Shown: one piece after another, positions 16,471 through 24,195 of the stretch
Layout of the letters: every line of letters begins with the position of its first letter
Numbering within the stretch: position 1 is the stretch's first letter
Assembly (NCBI GenBank): GCA_035540975.1
Contig: DATLFN010000014.1
Location: forward strand, 1-38,947
DNA: 38,947 nt
Reading direction: 5' to 3'
From: Acidimicrobiales bacterium
Lineage (GTDB): Bacteria; Actinomycetota; Acidimicrobiia; Acidimicrobiales; GCA-2861595
Made by a program: the position numbers and the translations under genes
Notes under the pieces: generated by a model
What the model saw: the letters and a program-made list of their open reading frames with translations, nothing else
Database searches by the model: none
Told to the model about the DNA's origin: nothing

Positions 16471-17274
16471 ATGCCTGAGGGCGACACCATCCTCCGGGCC
16501 GCCCGGTCGCTCGGGCGCTGGCTGGAGGGGCGGGAGATCACGGCGGCGCGCTCGCAGCGCCTCAAGGTGCCGGCCGACCGGCTGGTCGGCCACACCGTCG
16601 AGTCGGTGGAGGCGCGGGCCAAGCACCTGCTGATCCGGCTGTCGTCGGGCGACGTGCTGCACACCCACATGCGCATGACCGGGTCGTGGCACGTGTACCG
16701 GGCAGGGGAGCGGTGGCGCAAGCCGGGGTGGCAGGCCCGGGTGGTGCTGGAGGCGGGCGACCGGGTGGCCGTGTGCTTCGACGCCCCGGTGGTCGAGCTG
16801 CTGTCGCCGGGCGAGGTGGAGCGCCACCCGTCCATCGCCCGCCTGGGGCCCGACGTGCTGGTCGACCCGTTGGACACCCACGAGGTGGCCCGGCGGGCGG
16901 CGGCCCGCCCGGCGGACGTCCCGATCGGCGACGTCCTGCTCGACCAGCGGGTGGTGTCCGGCATCGGCAACATCTACCGCTGCGAGTCGCTGTTCCTCGC
17001 CGGTCTGCACCCGGCGACGCCCCGGTCGGCGGTGGAGGGCCGGACGCTGGCCGACCTGGTCCGCACCGCCTCGGACCTCATGCGGGCCAACCTCGAGCCC
17101 GGCGCCGGGTTCGACCGCCGCTTCGCCCCGCTCGGCGGCCCCCGCGGCGCCTGGGTGTACGGGCGGGGCGGCCGGCCGTGCTACCGGTGCCGCACGCCCG
17201 TCGCCACCGCCGTCCTCGGCGACCCGCCCAGGGACGTGTGGTGGTGCCCGTCGTGCCAGCCGGCACCCGCCTGA
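16471..17274 (+). CDS. nei: Fpg/Nei-family DNA glycosylase/AP lyase
   Basis: A 267-residue protein. The ATG at 16471 is fixed by the N-terminal MPEGDT: after Met removal, Pro2 is the Schiff-base nucleophile and Glu3 the proton shuttle. Lys51 (ARAKHLLI) matches the conserved beta-hairpin Lys, and HTHMRMTGSWHVY is the typical central strand. The helix-two-turn-helix region contains VVSGIGNIYRCE. A C-terminal zinc finger has Cys237, Cys240, Cys259 and Cys262. The enzyme excises oxidised pyrimidines or purines and cleaves the abasic site; Nei (endonuclease VIII) type is favoured by MPEGDT rather than MPELPE. It lies on the same strand as lhr, separated by the palindrome. Confidence 0.93.
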   Translation: MPEGDTILRAARSLGRWLEGREITAARSQRLKVPADRLVGHTVESVEARAKHLLIRLSSGDVLHTHMRMTGSWHVYRAGERWRKPGWQARVVLEAGDRVAVCFDAPVVELLSPGEVERHPSIARLGPDVLVDPLDTHEVARRAAARPADVPIGDVLLDQRVVSGIGNIYRCESLFLAGLHPATPRSAVEGRTLADLVRTASDLMRANLEPGAGFDRRFAPLGGPRGAWVYGRGGRPCYRCRTPVATAVLGDPPRDVWWCPSCQPAPA

Positions 17275-17293
17275 CATTCCGCGGGAGCGTCAC

Positions 17294-17713
17294 CTAGTGC
17301 CCCGGCCAGAAACGTTCGCGCGCTTGAAATGTCATGAAATTACTCAGCTTGCGGATGCTCCAGTGGGTGAAGGGCCGCCCAACCTTCTCCGGGCGGGCCT
17401 TGGCCGTCGCCACGATGAAGGCCTCGTCCTCAGTCGTTATCCGGCGGGGCCGGCCACCCGCCCACTGAGGGTCCAGCGACTTCATCCCCATCTCGTTGAA
17501 CCGGTGGATCATCTCCCGGACCCGGTCGGGGGAGGTCTGCACCAGGCGGGCGATGACCTCGACGGTGTTGCCGCCTGCCGAGGCCAGCACCACCATGGCC
17601 CTTCGATACCGGACGACGTTGACTTGGGCCTTGCCCCCTCCACGCCGCACGATCCGCTGCAGCTGCCGTCCTTCCTCATCGGTGAGGCGACGGACCTTCA
17701 CCCGTTGGCTCAT
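17294..17713 (-). pseudogene. IS630-family transposase, N-terminal fragment
   Basis: A 139-residue minus-strand frame starting MSQRVKVRRLTDEEG with the helix-turn-helix region of IS630-type transposases (YRRAMVVLASAGGNTVEVIARLV, VREMIHRFNEMG, DPQWAGGRPRRI). The match continues to FTHWSIRKLS (about residue 119). It then changes to an unrelated tail (FMTFQARERFWPGH), so the whole DDE catalytic part is missing. Full IS630 transposases are ~330-370 residues. The break lies near 17345. I could not find matching terminal repeats or an unambiguous TA duplication, so the original ends are unknown. It sits exactly between the repair genes and the polysaccharide locus and marks a past insertion or rearrangement point. 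Confidence 0.88.
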
Positions 17714-17784
17714 GTCCCAAACGGTGGCGCGTTCGAGTTCAGTAGCGGTGGACCCCGAACGAGCGAAGGATGCCGGTCAGGGCA

Positions 17785-19227
17785 CTAGCCAGCGAGCGGC
17801 TGGAGGTGCTTCTCGTCTTCGGGGGACGAGCCGGCCGTACCGGCGACCGGCAGAGCCAACAACAGGATGGCCAGGGGCAGCATCTGCACCCGCTGGCGGG
17901 CGAGCAGACCGAAGTTCCCGAAGCTCGACAGGGCGACCGCGCACAGGACGGTGAACGCCACCGCGAACGCGACGTAAGGCCTCGTCCAGGCGAGGCGTGG
18001 GAGTCGCAGCAGACTGCGGGCAGCGGCGACGTAGAGCAGCAGGAGGAGCGCTCCCTCAAGAGACGAGGCGAGCGCCTGGATGTTCTGCGCCTCGTGCGGG
18101 AAGGGCCGGAACATGGCCGTGACCAGGGCCCCGGGAATCTCGAGCGGCGACGGGATGTCGCCCGGGCGTCGGTCGGCGACGTACGAGCTGCCGCCGTAGC
18201 TGCTGTTCGACGTGGTGTTCGCCAGCACCGTCTCGGCGGATCCCCGGTCCAGGTCGTCGATGCCGAAGAAGGTCTCAACCCGGGCGACGAGCAGCGCGCC
18301 GACCGCCAACAGCGCGGCCAGCCCGACCAGCTTGGTGCCGACCGCCCACGTCATCCGCCGTGTCCGCCGCAGCAGGTACGAGACGGCGACGCCGACGAGG
18401 ACCAGCAGGGTGATGTGCGGTCGTACCATCGCCGACCCGGTGAGCCCGAGAGCGACGGCCCACAGGCCGCCACCATGATGGGTCAGGAACCGGGCGAGGC
18501 CCCACGCCACCATCCCGAGCATCAACGTCATCCATGCCTCTTTGCCCACGCTCGACGACCAGAACAGCAGCGACGGCAGGAAGAACAGCAGGGCGGCGTA
18601 GCGCCGACGGCGACCCTCCGGGAAGCCGATGCAGAAGGCTCGGTAGAACAAGAGCAGCCCCCAGAACCCGAGCCAGGAGAAGATCAGTGCCCCCCCGAGT
18701 CGGGTGGCACCGATGACCGCGTAGACGATGCCGGTGAGGAGGACGATGAAACCGGTGCCCACCAGGCGGTAGCCCTCTCCGAGGTCGACGTCGAAGTCGC
18801 CGCGACGGAGTGACTCGGCGACGATCGTCCCCTGGTCGTGATAGAAGGACGCGTCGGCGGCGCCCTTGTAAAGCTCGGCGGACACGGCGAACAGCGCGAT
18901 GGCCCCCACGAGCTTCAGGACGAGGGCGGCGATGAGGACGCCGCCGAGCGCCGGGTCGCCGCTGCGCTCGGCCGCCCGTTGGAGGCGACGGATGCTGGCA
19001 AACACGATCACCGGGGCGATGACGAAGGCGGCCCACACGTCGTAAGTGGCGTGCTGCAAAGACCACCCGAAGGCGACGAGGTAGATCGCCACGGCGGTGA
19101 GGGCCACGACGGTGAACGCCCGTGGTGCCTCTCCCCGCCGCCGGCCAGGCGCTCCGGCTGCGACGAGCCACTCCACCTGGGCAAGGATAGAGGCGACGTC
19201 GCGCCCCGGGGGCAAAGGAGCAACCAT
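17785..19227 (-). CDS. Polytopic membrane protein, candidate polysaccharide polymerase or GT-C enzyme
   Basis: A 480-residue protein if it starts at the ATG at 19227; the GTG at 19176 or later starts are possible. About ten hydrophobic segments are visible, for example VVALTAVAIYLVAFGW, FIVLLTGIVYAVIGA, GALIFSWLGFWGLLLFY and AMVRPHITLLVLVGVAVSYLL. Between them are polar loops with FYHDQGTIVAESLRRGDFD and LFWSSSVGKEAWMT, a style seen in Wzy-like or GT-C-type integral membrane enzymes of polysaccharide clusters. I cannot assign a named family. It is the first gene of the polysaccharide locus and diverges from the aminotransferase gene. The putative start codons overlap by two bases, so one start is likely misplaced, and the weaker ribosome site is on this side. 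Confidence 0.72.
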   Translation of the reverse strand: MVAPLPPGRDVASILAQVEWLVAAGAPGRRRGEAPRAFTVVALTAVAIYLVAFGWSLQHATYDVWAAFVIAPVIVFASIRRLQRAAERSGDPALGGVLIAALVLKLVGAIALFAVSAELYKGAADASFYHDQGTIVAESLRRGDFDVDLGEGYRLVGTGFIVLLTGIVYAVIGATRLGGALIFSWLGFWGLLLFYRAFCIGFPEGRRRRYAALLFFLPSLLFWSSSVGKEAWMTLMLGMVAWGLARFLTHHGGGLWAVALGLTGSAMVRPHITLLVLVGVAVSYLLRRTRRMTWAVGTKLVGLAALLAVGALLVARVETFFGIDDLDRGSAETVLANTTSNSSYGGSSYVADRRPGDIPSPLEIPGALVTAMFRPFPHEAQNIQALASSLEGALLLLLYVAAARSLLRLPRLAWTRPYVAFAVAFTVLCAVALSSFGNFGLLARQRVQMLPLAILLLALPVAGTAGSSPEDEKHLQPLAG

Positions 19228-20410
19228 GTCGAGTTCCACCAACGGCGCCCGCCCCGCGATCCTCGGCGGGCGGGCGGCCTTCCCTGGCGGGCTGGCCTTC
19301 TTCCGCCCTGCGACGCCACCGCTGAAGCGGGTCGTGGCCCGTCTCGAGCACTCGTGGGAACTCGGCGTGCTCACGAATGGACCGCTGGTGCGGGAACTGG
19401 AGGAGGCCGTCGCGGCCCGCCTCGACGTTCGCCACGCCGTCGCCGTCTCGTCCTGCACTTCGGGCCTGCTGTTGAGCCTGCGGGCGCTCCGGCTCTCGGG
19501 CCGTGTCGTCCTCCCCAGCTTCACGTTCTCCGCCTCCGCGCATGCGGTGGCCTGGAACGGGCTGGAACCCGTCTTCGCCGAGTGCGATCGGGCGACCTTC
19601 CAGGTCGACCCGGCCGATCTGGAGGCACGCGTCGCGGCATGCGACGGCGTCCTGGCGACCCACGTCTTCGGCGCCCCGTGTGACGTAGAGCGTGTGACGG
19701 CCGCCGCCGACACCGCCCGGGTGCCCGTTGTGTTCGACGCCGCTCATGCCCTCGGCACGAAGCGCCGCGGAGAGCCGATCGGCGGGTTCGGTGACGCCGA
19801 GGTCTTCAGCTTGAGCCCCACCAAGCCGGTCGTCGCCGGCGAGGGGGGAATGGTCACCACCGATCGCGACGATGTCGCCGAAGCGGTGCGCATCGGGCGC
19901 GACTACGCCAACCCCGGCGACTACGACACCCGCTTCATCGGGCTCAACGCCCGGATGTCCGAGCTACACGCGGCGCTGGCCTTGGAGTCGCTCCACGAGA
20001 TCGACGAGAACCAGCGACGCCGCCGAGCGGTTGCCGCCCGGTACCGGGCCGGCCTCTCAGAGCTTCCCGGTATCACCCCCCAGGCGGTCGACGAGGGCGA
20101 CGAGTCGTCCTACAAGGATTTCACGGTCATCATCGACGAGGAGTTCGGGCTCCGACGCGACACTCTCGGCCGGGCGCTGCTCGCTGATGGCGTCGACACG
20201 CGGCGGTACTTCGACCCGCCCGTCCACCGCCACCAGGCGTATGCCCATCTCCCTCCGGTACCGCTGCCCGTCACCGACGACGTGGCCAGCCGGGTCATCA
20301 GCCTGCCGATGTCGGCGGTGCTCCCGCCGGAGGCGGCCGACCGCGTGGTGGAGGTGATCGCCGCGCTGCATGAGCACGCGACCGACGTCGAGGCCATGGT
20401 CGCACCATGA
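19226..20410 (+). CDS. DegT/DnrJ/EryC1/StrS-type PLP sugar aminotransferase
   Basis: A 394-residue protein starting at ATG after AAAGGAG (5-base spacing); a longer in-frame extension upstream lacks coding character. The N-terminal part has the family's LTNGPLVRELEEAVA and VSSCTSGLLLSLRAL, FTFSASAHAV and DAAHALGTK. The PLP lysine is Lys200 in FSLSPTK followed by GEGG. C-terminal features include the GLNARMSELHAALAL motif and DTRRYFDPPVHRHQAY. These enzymes convert keto-sugar nucleotides to amino-deoxy sugars. It would act after a 4,6-dehydratase (the CapD homologue at 37361) and before the formyltransferase (30263-31051). The stop overlaps the start of the next gene (ATGA), so the three genes 19226-22193 form one operon. 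Confidence 0.92.
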   Translation: MSSSTNGARPAILGGRAAFPGGLAFFRPATPPLKRVVARLEHSWELGVLTNGPLVRELEEAVAARLDVRHAVAVSSCTSGLLLSLRALRLSGRVVLPSFTFSASAHAVAWNGLEPVFAECDRATFQVDPADLEARVAACDGVLATHVFGAPCDVERVTAAADTARVPVVFDAAHALGTKRRGEPIGGFGDAEVFSLSPTKPVVAGEGGMVTTDRDDVAEAVRIGRDYANPGDYDTRFIGLNARMSELHAALALESLHEIDENQRRRRAVAARYRAGLSELPGITPQAVDEGDESSYKDFTVIIDEEFGLRRDTLGRALLADGVDTRRYFDPPVHRHQAYAHLPPVPLPVTDDVASRVISLPMSAVLPPEAADRVVEVIAALHEHATDVEAMVAP

Positions 20411-21396
20411 CCCCGGAGCCCTTGTCGACGCTCCTCGACGGGGCGGAGTTCCGTACCGCCGTTGCCTTCGGCTTCGCCGGGCTCGTCGCGGGCATGGGTG
20501 TGGCCGTCGCCTGGCGGGCAGCCCGTCGCCGTGGCACCCCGCCGGTCGTCGGCATCCTCGTCGTGACCGCGGGTGCGCTCGCCGTGAGGGAGCCGGTCGC
20601 GCCCGCGCCCGGCCGCCTGCTGGACGACCCGAGCCTGCCCGGCGGGCTGGTGGTCGCCTTCGGCGTCCTCGTCGTGGCCGGCATGGTGGCCGATTTGGCG
20701 CGATGGCCGGTCGGCGCTGGTGCGCTGCTCGCCCTCCCGGGGGCGTTCCTTCTCGCCACGCGTGCCGAGATCGTCGAGGTCACCTGGATCCGGGTCGCCG
20801 CCGGTGCCGCCACCCTGGCGGGCGGCTGGATGGTCGCGTCGTTCGACCGCCGTTGGGAGGGGCAGGGAGTGGCACCGGCGATGCTGGCGCTGTCCGCCGT
20901 CGGCGTGTACTTCACCGTCCCGGACACGGAGGAGGCCATGGTGCTGCTCGGCGTCTCGGCGCCGATCGCCCTCCTGGGTTGGCCGCTGTGCCTGGCGAGG
21001 ATCGGCACAGGTGGTTCTTTCGCGGTGATGGGGCTGCTTTCCTGGACCGTCGCCGAAGGCGGCTACGGCCGGCACAGTTCGATCGTCGGGGGTCTTGCGT
21101 GCGTGGGGTTGTTCGCCGTCGAGCCCCTCGTCGGTCTGGCCGCTCGGGTTGACGGCTGGCGCAGATCGAGGTCACCGCTCGTTCCACTCGGGGTCATGGC
21201 GGTCCACCTGGCGCTCGTCTTCGTGGCGTCCCGCGTCGCCGGCCTCCGGCTCACCGTGCCGGCCGCCCTCGCCATCGTGGGCGCCGAGTTGGTGGTCGCC
21301 ACCGGCGTCCTGGCGGGCCTCAGCCGCGCCCTGCGGGCACCGACGGAAGGCTCGCTCGGCACCCAGGGCGCCGTGGCGACAGAGCGGCAGGCATGA
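20407..21396 (+). CDS. Integral membrane protein of unknown family
   Basis: A 329-residue protein with roughly nine hydrophobic segments, including VAFGFAGLVAGMGVAVAW, LVVAFGVLVVAGMVADL, GALLALPGAFLLAT and VPLGVMAVHLALVFVASRVAGL. It shows few charged loops and no signature that I recognise. The ATG overlaps the stop of the aminotransferase gene and the TGA overlaps the start of the glycosyltransferase gene, so all three are translationally coupled. By context it serves surface glycan assembly, as a transport, O-acyl-type modification or scaffold protein. None of these is supported by motifs. Confidence 0.75.
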   Translation: MTPEPLSTLLDGAEFRTAVAFGFAGLVAGMGVAVAWRAARRRGTPPVVGILVVTAGALAVREPVAPAPGRLLDDPSLPGGLVVAFGVLVVAGMVADLARWPVGAGALLALPGAFLLATRAEIVEVTWIRVAAGAATLAGGWMVASFDRRWEGQGVAPAMLALSAVGVYFTVPDTEEAMVLLGVSAPIALLGWPLCLARIGTGGSFAVMGLLSWTVAEGGYGRHSSIVGGLACVGLFAVEPLVGLAARVDGWRRSRSPLVPLGVMAVHLALVFVASRVAGLRLTVPAALAIVGAELVVATGVLAGLSRALRAPTEGSLGTQGAVATERQA

Positions 21397-22193
21397 GAAT
21401 CGCCACGGTCACCGTCATGCGCGGCGAGGTCGGTCAGTTGAGGCGGCTGCTGGCGTCACTGGAATGGGCTGACGAGCGTCACGTCGTCGAGACGGGGCCG
21501 GAGGTCGAGGCCACCGTCGACGCGGCCGGCGACGCCGTGGTCCACCACGCGCCACGGCCGCTCGGGACGGGGTTCGACGACGCAAGGGCGGTGGCGCTGA
21601 CCGCGGTGGAAGCCCAGTGGGTCCTGGTGGTGGACACCGACGAGGAGATCCCCGAACCGTTGGTGGATCGCCTGAGGACCGAGGCGGAGTCATGGCACCG
21701 GGAAGGGGTGGCGGGTGTGTGGCTCCCGCGCCTCAACCACGTGCTCGGTACGCCGTTGCTGCACTCCAGCACCTGGCCGGACTACCAGATGCGTTTCCTG
21801 CGTCCCGAGGCGGCGGTCTTCAGCCCGGTCCTGCACGAGCCGCTCGGGGTGGGTGGCCCGGCACGATGGCTCCCGGCCGACCCACGGTGCGCCATCCAGC
21901 ACCACAACTTCCGGTCGACCACCCAGTTCGTGGAGAAGCTGAACCTCTACTCCACGATCGAGGCGGGCCAAGGCGGCCGGGGTGGCAGGCCCACCGTACG
22001 GGCCGCGGTCCGGGCCGGGGTTCGTGAGTTCCTCGCGCGCTACGTGAAGATGCGGGGCTTTCGCGACGGCCCCGAAGGGCTGCACTACTGCATTCTGCAC
22101 GGAATGTACCGCTACCTCATCGGGTCCAAGCTGTGGGAGCAACGCGGTCGCGGCGGTGGGGGTTCGTCCAGGGGTCATCCCCGGCGCAGGTAG
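21393..22193 (+). CDS. Family 2 glycosyltransferase
   Basis: A 266-residue protein with a GT-A fold pattern: short N-terminal strand MRIATVTVMRGE, then VLVVDTDEEIP, where Asp81-x-Asp83 is the metal/nucleotide-sugar DxD motif. A central WPDYQMRFLRP (~residue 130) and HHNFRST segment resembles GT2 enzymes that elongate surface glycans. The C-terminal 60 residues are basic and include a likely amphipathic helix (YCILHGMYRYLIGSKLWEQR). No transmembrane domain is seen. It is the last gene of the 19226-22193 operon and convergent with the beta-helix gene; the 182-base gap between them contains no gene. Confidence 0.87.
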   Translation: MRIATVTVMRGEVGQLRRLLASLEWADERHVVETGPEVEATVDAAGDAVVHHAPRPLGTGFDDARAVALTAVEAQWVLVVDTDEEIPEPLVDRLRTEAESWHREGVAGVWLPRLNHVLGTPLLHSSTWPDYQMRFLRPEAAVFSPVLHEPLGVGGPARWLPADPRCAIQHHNFRSTTQFVEKLNLYSTIEAGQGGRGGRPTVRAAVRAGVREFLARYVKMRGFRDGPEGLHYCILHGMYRYLIGSKLWEQRGRGGGGSSRGHPRRR

Positions 22194-22375
22194 CCCTGTG
22201 GCGTCGTGGGAGGCGACGTGGGAGTGGGAGTGGACGGTGAGTCGAGTCCCTGGCGAGGCGCACCCCGGCCACCGATGCATCCCGGTCTTGCCCAACCGCT
22301 GACGCTGGGCGCCTCAGTGTGAGGACGCTTGCTACCCCGCCGGTCGGCTGAATGGGCTGGGGTGGGCCCGTTCCC

Positions 22376-24055
22376 TCAAAGCGTGTTTGCCGACGCCGTG
22401 ACGGCGGTGCTCAGGTGGTCATTCACCACGGCCTCCGTGGCGCCCGAGAAGGCGTTGCCGGTCACGGAAACCACATGGGCGTTGGCCAGACGTACACCGG
22501 CGCGCGTCCCGCAGCCCGCGTCGGTGAACGTGACGGTGTTTCCCGCCACCTCGGCACCGGCGACCCCCCGCAGTTCGACGGCGTCGCCGAAGGAGAGGAG
22601 GCGGTTGCCGGTGATGGTGTACCCCGCGCGGAGCCCGCCGTCCGGTGTCTCGACGAACACCGGCGGCCTGCAGCTCACCAGCGGGCCGACCATGGTGTTC
22701 CCCGTGATGGTGATCTCTCCCACGTTGACGGCGGCGCCGCCGCCGGCGTTGGCCAGCACCGAGAAACGGATTCGCCCGAACGTGTTGTTCTCCAGGCGGA
22801 TGCCGGTCGCCCGAGCCTCCAGGAAGTCGGGCTCGATGTCGACGGCATTCATGTTCACCTCGCCGAGATAGGACCCCTCCACGAGCAGTCCTTCGACGTT
22901 CGTGGGGGAGATCCCCTGGCGGCCGTTGCGTTCGAACCGGGCGTTGCGGATCGTCACGTTGCGCGCCGGTGCCGTCGTCGTCGGGTCGTAGCGCTCGTCG
23001 TGGTGGATCGCCACGAAGTCGCCGTGGACGTCGTGAGCGCCGACGCCGTCGAGCGTGGCGCCCTGCGTCCCCTCGATCGAGTACGCGTGCTGGAACTCGT
23101 AGGACGGGTCGTACGCGCCTTCCACGATGCCGGCGGTGGGGTTCGCGCCGCGGGCGGTCATGTTCCGGAGCGTGACGCTCTTGCCGCCCTGGAGCCGCCA
23201 GTTCCGCCGAGTGCTGCTCCCCTTGGTCAGCGCCGCGAACGTGGCGCCGTTGCCGTCGACGGTGAGGTTCGTCCGGTCCGCCAGCACGATGGAGCCGTCC
23301 ACCCCATAGCAGCCGCCCGGCGCGAACCGCGCGACGGCGTGGTTCGGGACCCGGGCGAGCCAGTCCATGATCTCGGCGTCGACGGGGCGCGAGCAGTCAG
23401 CTGCGATCGAGCTGGGCACCTCATAGACGGGCGACGGGGGAATAGGCGTGGCGACGCCGGTGCACCGCGAGACCTGGGAGACCTCGATGCCCGACACCAT
23501 CGGGTTCTCGACCACCTTGGTGAACTCGAGGCTCACGGCACCGTCGGGGACGTCGGCGTCAAAGCTGCGCACCAGGGCGGCGTGCCTGCCGGCGACGGCG
23601 AGCACGTCGAGGCGGGAGATGCGCTCCGTGCCCTCGGCCGACACATTGAACACGCGCTGGCCGGGCGCGTACCAGTACACCTCGGCGAAGTGCAGGTCGA
23701 CGCGGTACCTGGCCGGGCACGGCACGGGCACGTCGTAGCCGGACATCGCCCAGCGGTGCTTCGTGTACAGGTCGTCGTCGTCCGTGCCGGCCACCGGAAC
23801 GGGCACCGGCGCCGAGGGGGCGCCGCCGACGAAGCCGGTATCGGCCGACCAAATCCGCCCCGCCGAGTCGGTGTAGGCGTTCCCTCCCGCGCTGACCCGG
23901 ACGGAGAACGCCGCGTCGGTCGCGAGGGACCGCCCTCTGGGCAGGACGAGCCCGACAGCCGACAGGAGGAGGACGAGCACCAGAACGGTGTGGCGGCGTG
24001 CCGCGGTTGCGCGGCGGCGACGCGCTCGCCGGGCGGGGATGTTCGTCGTCACCAC
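22376..24055 (-). CDS. Secreted malectin-like + right-handed beta-helix protein (paralogue A)
   Basis: A 559-residue protein with a basic N-terminus and one hydrophobic segment (~22-45: TVLVLVLLLSAVGLVL) serving as a signal peptide or anchor. A malectin-like carbohydrate-binding domain (~50-190) has the strands FSVRVSAGGNAYTD, YRVDLHFAEVYWY and RVFNVSAEG. A beta-helix domain (~215-559) shows many short repeated strands (VTIRNARFERNGRQGIS, IRLENNTFG, ITITGNTMVG, VSVTGNAFSG). Four cysteines (DCSRP, GGCYG, SCRPP, AGCGT) are shared with both paralogues and probably form disulfides. Beta-helix proteins of this type include polysaccharide lyases, epimerases and phage-like depolymerases; catalytic residues are not evident. 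GTG start. It lies in the same direction as paralogue B, 140 bases downstream of it. Confidence 0.85.
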   Translation of the reverse strand: MVTTNIPARRARRRRATAARRHTVLVLVLLLSAVGLVLPRGRSLATDAAFSVRVSAGGNAYTDSAGRIWSADTGFVGGAPSAPVPVPVAGTDDDDLYTKHRWAMSGYDVPVPCPARYRVDLHFAEVYWYAPGQRVFNVSAEGTERISRLDVLAVAGRHAALVRSFDADVPDGAVSLEFTKVVENPMVSGIEVSQVSRCTGVATPIPPSPVYEVPSSIAADCSRPVDAEIMDWLARVPNHAVARFAPGGCYGVDGSIVLADRTNLTVDGNGATFAALTKGSSTRRNWRLQGGKSVTLRNMTARGANPTAGIVEGAYDPSYEFQHAYSIEGTQGATLDGVGAHDVHGDFVAIHHDERYDPTTTAPARNVTIRNARFERNGRQGISPTNVEGLLVEGSYLGEVNMNAVDIEPDFLEARATGIRLENNTFGRIRFSVLANAGGGAAVNVGEITITGNTMVGPLVSCRPPVFVETPDGGLRAGYTITGNRLLSFGDAVELRGVAGAEVAGNTVTFTDAGCGTRAGVRLANAHVVSVTGNAFSGATEAVVNDHLSTAVTASANTL

Positions 24056-24133
24056 GAGACCGTCCCCTCGCTCGGATCCGGATCCAGGAGCCGTCGCCGG
24101 CCCGTCGGGGCGGACAGTACCGGTTCGCCACCT

Positions 24134-24175
24134 TTACGGCAATGGCCGCTTCGGTACCTTACGGCGCCCTACGGC
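24134..24175 (-). repeat. Three GCCGTA-type direct repeats upstream of paralogue A
   Basis: On the minus strand GCCGTAG (24175-24169), GCCGTAA (24165-24159) and GCCGTAA (24140-24134) recur with 10- and 25-base steps, ~80-120 bases before the start of the beta-helix gene at 24055. Direct heptamers one helical turn apart look like an operator; the function is inferred only from this spacing. Confidence 0.5.
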
Positions 24176-24195
24176 AAGCGTGACCAGGCGGCCGC

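Noticed and set aside
17294-17784. Terminal inverted repeats and TA target duplication of the IS630 remnant
   Set aside because: I compared both flanks (around CCTAGTGCCCC and CAGTAGCGG) and found no convincing inverted match.
19811-19840. Ser in place of His in the aminotransferase PLP motif (SLSPTK) as a loss of function
   Set aside because: The PLP lysine and GEGG are intact, and SxSPTK variants are, to my knowledge, common in active DegT enzymes.
22194-22375. Terminator hairpin in the convergent gap
   Set aside because: Only a 5-bp CCTCA/TGAGG stem was seen, too weak to annotate.
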